Origin: Argentina anserina
Lineage: Eukaryota > Streptophyta > Magnoliopsida > Rosales > Rosaceae
Assembly: GCF_933775445.1 (NCBI RefSeq)
Contig: NC_065872.1
Location: forward strand, 20,770,001 to 20,834,000
Length of the DNA: 64,000 bases
Direction: 5' to 3'
A model generated the notes under the pieces. It had not been told where the DNA came from and did not search any database. It saw only the letters and a program-made list of their open reading frames with translations. Of the stretch, positions 58,692 through 64,000 are shown piece after piece (the stretch's first letter is position 1; each line of letters starts with the position of its first letter). A program made the translations under genes and the position numbers.

Positions 58692-60395
58692 ACAACCCCA
58701 TACTTAAGCTTCGCTAGTCCCTTAGCAAACACTAGAAAAGGGAAACAAAAACATAAAACAAAAATCAATACAACTAAACTAATGACTCAACTATAATGCC
58801 GTCAACATTCTGTCTCAGAGATCTAAAAACTTATAGCATCAAGAATAACTTCAATGGTTAATAAACATGAAATCTCGCATAACAAGTAAGACATGGCAGA
58901 AACATAGGTGATTGTAAGCTCAACATGTTCAAAACAAGTTCAAATTCAATTCACAAGGGATATGCACTCCAAATATTTTCTCTCAAGAACATGGCATATG
59001 CTTAAAAGCTTTTCACACATAAGAGTTATGAACACATAGTGAATTCGAAAACCTCATGAAAGATACCAATCATATGCACAAATGAACCCAAACCATATGC
59101 TTACTCATGAAACAAACTCCACAAATCAAGAGCTACTCATTTTAAGAATCATGCGGATCTTTATAAAAGGTAGGCTTAGGCTCGGTAAGGATATCATTTT
59201 TCAGGTAAAAGGAATCACAAATGTCATCCTCAAGACTTAGCAGAGCAAAAATCATCCACCTTATGTCGCCATACTCCATAAAACAATGGCCAATTTTATC
59301 ATGTTGGACCTATTTTTCACTCTAAATATTGTGAAAACGAACAAAGGCTAAAGTACAATATTATTGAGCCTTCAACAAATACATCACAACTCCAAATTCA
59401 CATCAAACATAGTTATGCCGTAACTTCTTTATATATATTTGTTCTTTCAAGCCATGTTCATGTATTTTTCTCTTTTTCTTCTCACGACTTCTTTCTATTT
59501 TTTTTTCATTCTCTTCACCCTTTTCATACGGAACAAATACATAGTATAACCCCACACTTGAATCGAATTATCACTCCATAGTAACACCAAGAATTGGCTC
59601 TGCCAAGCCTCGAGAACAAGGTAGAGATATAACTATACTAAGCAAGGATATTAACATGTTGGTGATGAAAGAAAAGGTTTAACGTAAGCTCAAATGGGTT
59701 AATACTAAGGTGTCCCAAGCAGGGCTCAAATAAGGCATACGGCTTTTTGGTTTAAGTGGTGGAATCCTAAAAAGATCCAACAATCCTTTTCAAAATCAGA
59801 GTACATTATGATAAAAGTTTTGAAAGTTTCACAAAGTAAGTTCTAGCATTCTCTAGTTCATTGCAATTCTATGGCATATGAATTGATCAAAATAGATGTA
59901 ATGAGGTTATATAGCCAAGAAACGATAGATTAAACTCTTCAAAGAAAGGCACATATATGGCTCGAAACTCACAAAGGTTAGATGAATTCAAACAAGTACG
60001 GAACATGCTCATTCTGTACCTAAGTTTCAAAATCCTCATCTGTTACATGTTCGTACAATCTCTACACATCGATTAACCATCAAATAGCAATTAAGTTCAA
60101 TTCAATATTGTGATCATCTATCAACCATAAATTCAAAGATCAACTCATCATAGACAGTTAAAGGTATACCTAAGACTCAAGACAAAATCAAAACAACAAA
60201 ATAAAAATCAAAGCAACAAATACACCGAATGATGTATACCCCACCCCACACTTAAAACTTACATTGCCCTCAATGTACAATATGATAAGCAATGAAAATT
60301 AAAAAGAGATAAGGGATAAGAAAATGCAAACACTCATTGATGGCTCCTTCATTGGCTTAAATTTATAGTCCAAAGCCTAGACTATCTCCAGAATT
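58692..60395 (-). mobile_element. 3' UTR of Athila element 4
   Basis: 1.7 kb of non-coding sequence between pol and the 3' LTR. On the minus strand it carries purine motifs next to the LTR (58692-58705), near 59549 and near 60243. No env-like frame is present. It is the intact reference for the interrupted UTR of element 1 (6730-10440). Confidence 0.88.
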
Positions 60396-63300
60396 TCACT
60401 TGCTTGCCGTAGGTTCAAGGAGAGAAGTCTCCTCCACGTTATGCTCCACAAAGTTCTCATAGTATGGCTTCAAGCGATGTCCATTGACCTGAAATTCCTT
60501 TCCATTTATTGCACTCTTAATCCTGATAGCACCAGAAGAGAAAATGTGAGTAATAACAAATGGGCCAAGCCACCTTGAACGAAGCTTGCCTGGAAACAAC
60601 TTAGGTCGAGAATGAAACAAAAGAACTTTCTGCCCAATGACAAAGTGTTTCTTCCTAATCATACGGTCATGGAACGATTTGGTCTTCTCCTTGTAAATCA
60701 TAGCCGAATCATAGGCCTCATTTCGAATCTCTTCAAGCTCATGCAATTGCAATTTCCTATGCAATTCGGCCTCGTCAATGTCAATGTTAAGATTCTTCAC
60801 AGCCCACCATGCACGATGCTCAAGCTCCACGGGTAGATGGCATGCCTTGCCATAAACTAATCGAAACGGTGACATTCCAAGAGGAGTCTTGTATGCGGTT
60901 CTATAAGCCCAAAGAGCATCATCTAATCTTTGAGACCAATCTTTGCGTGATGGTCCAACTGATTTCTCTAAAATTATCTTGATCTCTCGATTAGAAAGCT
61001 CAACTTGTCCACTTGTTTGGGGGTGATAAGGCGTAGCAACCTTATGGTTGATACCATACTTCCTCAACAACGCCTCAATGGTCCGGTTGCAAAAATGAGA
61101 TCCTCCATCACTAATGATTGCTCTTGGCATACCAAACCTAGAGAAAATGTTAGAACGAAGGAAATCTGCAACAACTCGAGAATCATTAGTCCGGGTGGCT
61201 TTTGCTTCCACCCATTTCGAAACATAATCAACACAAACGAGTATGTACAAGAAACCATTAGAGTTTGGAAAAGGTCCCATGAAATCGATACCCCAACAAT
61301 CAAATAGTTCAACACTCAAGATAGGATGCATTGGCATTTGATCTCTAGAACCTATGTTTCCCATGCGTTGGCATCTATCACAAGTCATGCAAAACTTGTA
61401 TGCATCTTTAAAGATCGTAGGCCAAAAGAAACCACATTCCAACACCTTAAGAGCAGTCCTACGTGAACCAAAATGTCCTCCACCAGACTCAGAATGGCAA
61501 AAAGTAAGTATAGAATGATGTTCAGATTCAGGGACACACCTCCTAATGATTTGATCAACACAATGTTTCCACAAGTATGGTTCATCCCAAACATAATACT
61601 TAGCTAATGCCTTGAGTCTATTCTTTTGAGCATGCGATAAAGTATCCGGAAATTGCTTAGAAACTAGATAATTCACAATATCTGCATACCATGGCTCACT
61701 CACCTCAACTCGAAAGAGTTGCTTATCCGGGAAACTCTCTTGGATAGCCAAGGGCTCAGCATCTCTCACCAAACGACTCAAATGATCCGCCACAACATTG
61801 TCACTGCCCTTCTTGTCCTTGATCTCGAGATCGAACTCTTGGAGTAAGAGAATCCATCGAATCAATCTTAGTTTGGCATCCTTCTTCGTCATTAAGTACT
61901 TCAAAGCTGCATGGTCAGTGTAAACAATAACTTTGGATTGAAGTAAGTAAGAACGAAACTTATCTAGAACAAAGATCACGGCAAGAAGTTCTTTTTCAGT
62001 TGTGGTGTAGTTTTGTTGAGGATCATTGAGCGTTTGTGAGGCATAATAGATGGCATAGGGCTGCTTATCCTTCCTCTGCCCTAGCACGGCTCCAACTGCA
62101 TAGTCGGAGGCATCACACATCAACTCAAATGGCAAGGACCAATCCAGCGGTGCCATGATTGGTGCCGAAGTTAAGAGCTTCTTCAAAGTCTCGAATGCAA
62201 GCTTGCAATCATCATCAAAGTGAAAGGGAACGTCTTTTTGAAGCAATGAACTCATTGGTCTCGCAATCTTGGAAAAGTCCTTGATAAACCTACGATAGAA
62301 ACCTGCATGTCCAAGAAACGATCGAACATCCCTCACACTTGTGGGGAGGGGTAAGTGACGTACAAGATCTATTTTAGACGTATCAACCTCAATTCCTCTA
62401 GATGAAACAATATGGCCTAAGACAATGCCTTGCGTAACCATGAAATGACATTTTTCCCAATTCAAAACCAAGTTAGTTTCTTCACAACGTTTAAGCACAA
62501 GTTCCACATTCTCTAAACATGCATCGAAATTCTCACCATAAACAGAGAAATCATCCATGAAAACTTCAATTTTAGAACCAATATACTCAGAGAAAATGTG
62601 ATACATACAACGTTGAAACGTACCTGGAGCGTTGCATAAACCAAAAGGCATGCGACGATACGCAAACGTACCAAAAGGGCATGTGAATGTCGTCTTTTCT
62701 TGATCTTCCTCCGCAACACTAATTTGATTGTATCCACTATATCCATCAAGGAAACAATAGAAAGAATCACCCGCCAATCTCTCAAGCATTTGATCAATGA
62801 ATGGCAACGGCATGTGATCCTTCCTTGTTGTGGCGTTGAGCTTTCTATAGTCGATACACACACGGTGACCAGTCACCGTCCTTTGAGGCACGAACTCATT
62901 ATCTTTGTTCTTTACCACCGTGATTCCTGACTTCTTTGGCACAACTTGAATGGGAGAGATCCACCTACTATCCGAGATGGGGTAGATCACGCCACAATCG
63001 TGCAACTTAGTGATTTCATCCTTTACAACTTGCATCATTGGTGGATGAAGGCGTCTTTGACATTCCTTGGTTGGTTTGGCACCATCTTCAAGCAAAATTC
63101 GGTGCACACACTTGGTAGGACTGATTCCTTTGATGTTGGCTAGGGTCCATCCTATTGCCGTCTTGTGTTTCTTTAACACTTCAATCAATCTCTCCTCTTT
63201 TCCCTCGTTGAGTGCAGATGAAATGATCACGGGCAATGTATCCTCATCTCCCAAAAATGCATACTTCAAGTGGTTTGGAAGAACCTTAAGATCAAGCTTT

Positions 63301-63626
63301 GGGGCTTGCACCACAGAAGGAAAATTCTTATTAGTGGTTAAGAAAATTGGACTAGGAGAGACATAACTTACCTCACGTGGCGAAAACTCAAAAGAGGCCA
63401 CATTCTCTAGTACAAATGATGGCACGGCATCATGGGCTTCCAACTCAGAAACATTGGAGCCATCACTTGTAAATTCGGCCGCTTGGGTAATGGTGAGTAC
63501 CAACTCGTCATGTGCCAAGGTATATAGATAGTTATCTGCAAGGGAATCAAGAATGTCAACTGAAAAACAATCACTTAATTCCGAAAGGGGATACCTCATG
63601 GCTTCAAAGATGTTGAAGCTAAACAC
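60396..63626 (-). CDS. Athila element 4 pol: reverse transcriptase, RNase H, integrase (1076 codons open)
   Basis: The longest coding frame in the window, minus strand, TGA at 60396-60398. Residue positions count from the first in-frame Met, which is internal to the polyprotein. Residues 1-190: end of protease and linker. RT about 190-460, with [10 protein letters not shown] at 257-266 and catalytic FMDD at 356-359. RNase H about 497-620 with D505, E546, D571 and D614. Integrase zinc module H711, H718, C749, C752. Integrase core D781, D840, E876 (35 residues between the last two). C-terminal domain GQKVLLFHS to RWLGPF near 985-1015. All catalytic residues are in place and no stop occurs, so this is the youngest element here. 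A frameshift just upstream (near 63620) separates it from protease. Confidence 0.93.
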   Translation of the reverse strand: MFSFNIFEAMRYPLSELSDCFSVDILDSLADNYLYTLAHDELVLTITQAAEFTSDGSNVSELEAHDAVPSFVLENVASFEFSPREVSYVSPSPIFLTTNKNFPSVVQAPKLDLKVLPNHLKYAFLGDEDTLPVIISSALNEGKEERLIEVLKKHKTAIGWTLANIKGISPTKCVHRILLEDGAKPTKECQRRLHPPMMQVVKDEITKLHDCGVIYPISDSRWISPIQVVPKKSGITVVKNKDNEFVPQRTVTGHRVCIDYRKLNATTRKDHMPLPFIDQMLERLAGDSFYCFLDGYSGYNQISVAEEDQEKTTFTCPFGTFAYRRMPFGLCNAPGTFQRCMYHIFSEYIGSKIEVFMDDFSVYGENFDACLENVELVLKRCEETNLVLNWEKCHFMVTQGIVLGHIVSSRGIEVDTSKIDLVRHLPLPTSVRDVRSFLGHAGFYRRFIKDFSKIARPMSSLLQKDVPFHFDDDCKLAFETLKKLLTSAPIMAPLDWSLPFELMCDASDYAVGAVLGQRKDKQPYAIYYASQTLNDPQQNYTTTEKELLAVIFVLDKFRSYLLQSKVIVYTDHAALKYLMTKKDAKLRLIRWILLLQEFDLEIKDKKGSDNVVADHLSRLVRDAEPLAIQESFPDKQLFRVEVSEPWYADIVNYLVSKQFPDTLSHAQKNRLKALAKYYVWDEPYLWKHCVDQIIRRCVPESEHHSILTFCHSESGGGHFGSRRTALKVLECGFFWPTIFKDAYKFCMTCDRCQRMGNIGSRDQMPMHPILSVELFDCWGIDFMGPFPNSNGFLYILVCVDYVSKWVEAKATRTNDSRVVADFLRSNIFSRFGMPRAIISDGGSHFCNRTIEALLRKYGINHKVATPYHPQTSGQVELSNREIKIILEKSVGPSRKDWSQRLDDALWAYRTAYKTPLGMSPFRLVYGKACHLPVELEHRAWWAVKNLNIDIDEAELHRKLQLHELEEIRNEAYDSAMIYKEKTKSFHDRMIRKKHFVIGQKVLLFHSRPKLFPGKLRSRWLGPFVITHIFSSGAIRIKSAINGKEFQVNGHRLKPYYENFVEHNVEETSLLEPTASK

Positions 63627-64000
63627 TTCACGTCGAACTCAAAGGTGAGTGATCCACTAAACACATCAATATCCGTTCTTGCAGTCCTCATAAAGGGACG
63701 CCCCAACAGAATAGGGACCTCCTTGTCATCTGCTTCAGTTGGCTCCATGTCAAGGACATAGAAGTCCGCAGGGAATATCAAGCTCGAAACCTGCACAAGA
63801 ACATCTTCAACATAGCCCAAAGGGACTTTGTTGGAACAATCTGCCAATCGAATCACAACATTATCTCGTTTCAAATCACCTAGACCTAGATCCTCATAAA
63901 TATAGTAAGGCATTACATTGATTGATGCACCTAAGTCTAACATTATCTTTTCAAATGTCATGTTTCCGATTGTACAAGGGATAGAAAAACTCCCTGGATT
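63596..64000 (-). pseudogene. Athila element 4 protease, continuing beyond the window
   Basis: Minus-strand frame entering from the right edge with the PGSFSIPCTIGN block, then the catalytic DLGASINVMPY (about 63935-63903) and ILLGRPFMRTAR (near 63710). It ends in a shifted tail after FEFD. The loss of a few bases near 63620 moves the ribosome out of the frame used by the 1076-codon RT-integrase segment. Otherwise it aligns with the proteases at 18806-19755 and 33770-34624. gag and the 5' LTR must lie to the right of the window. Confidence 0.9.

Overview
The window reads as nuclear DNA of a eudicot plant, most likely from gene-poor, possibly pericentromeric heterochromatin. The evidence is one ordinary plant gene at the left edge, nested LTR retrotransposons of the Athila and Tat (Ty3/gypsy) lineages, and about 20 kb of one satellite family. 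I cannot name the species; Rosaceae is only a weak impression. Nothing looks bacterial, viral or organellar.

Left edge (1-3645): a single-exon gene for a degenerate J-domain, zinc-ribbon nuclear protein (364-1608, +) is followed by about 1.35 kb without a gene. Next is the last exon of an unrecognised Q-rich acidic protein (-), cut off at its splice acceptor by a Tat-type LTR (3178-3645, -). 3646-15023 is a jumble on the minus strand: Tat 3' UTR with eight 64-66 bp repeats; an Athila 3' LTR and 3' UTR (4586-10440) carrying two solo LTRs with clean target-site duplications (TSDs); an unassigned piece; an inverted 150-bp satellite block (11036-12182) lying inside the RNase H region of a Tat pol fragment; and the start of another Athila LTR.

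Middle (15024-39579): a 3.8-kb satellite array runs directly into a decayed Athila pol (element 2, +, 18806-24444). This pol is broken by an LTR and a loss of about 150 codons, and is followed by its 3' UTR and 3' LTR. That LTR is split by a second Athila element (element 3, 26884-38703, TSD TCCAC), which has a 5' LTR, a tRNA-Asp-type primer binding site, gag, a broken pol and a 139-bp stub of 3' LTR. A minus-strand solo LTR (30801-33029, TSD GAAGA) sits inside its gag. So the insertion order can be read three levels deep.

Right (39580-64000): 14.9 kb of satellite with at least four higher-order repeat (HOR) lengths (about 1171, 951, 1132 and 1242 bp). It ends exactly at the terminus of a minus-strand Athila element (element 4), whose 3' LTR is split by another solo LTR (54537-56581, TSD TCCAA). 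The pol of element 4 is almost intact: a 1076-codon frame from the end of protease through integrase, with one frameshift, running off the window.

The retrotransposon genes serve only retrotransposition (gag particle, protease, reverse transcriptase, RNase H, integrase); all but element 4 are visibly dead. The most interesting material is the satellite: its monomer is built from a roughly 21-bp GAGTATCTTT unit, it has several nested HORs, and it is closely entangled with Athila and Tat elements.
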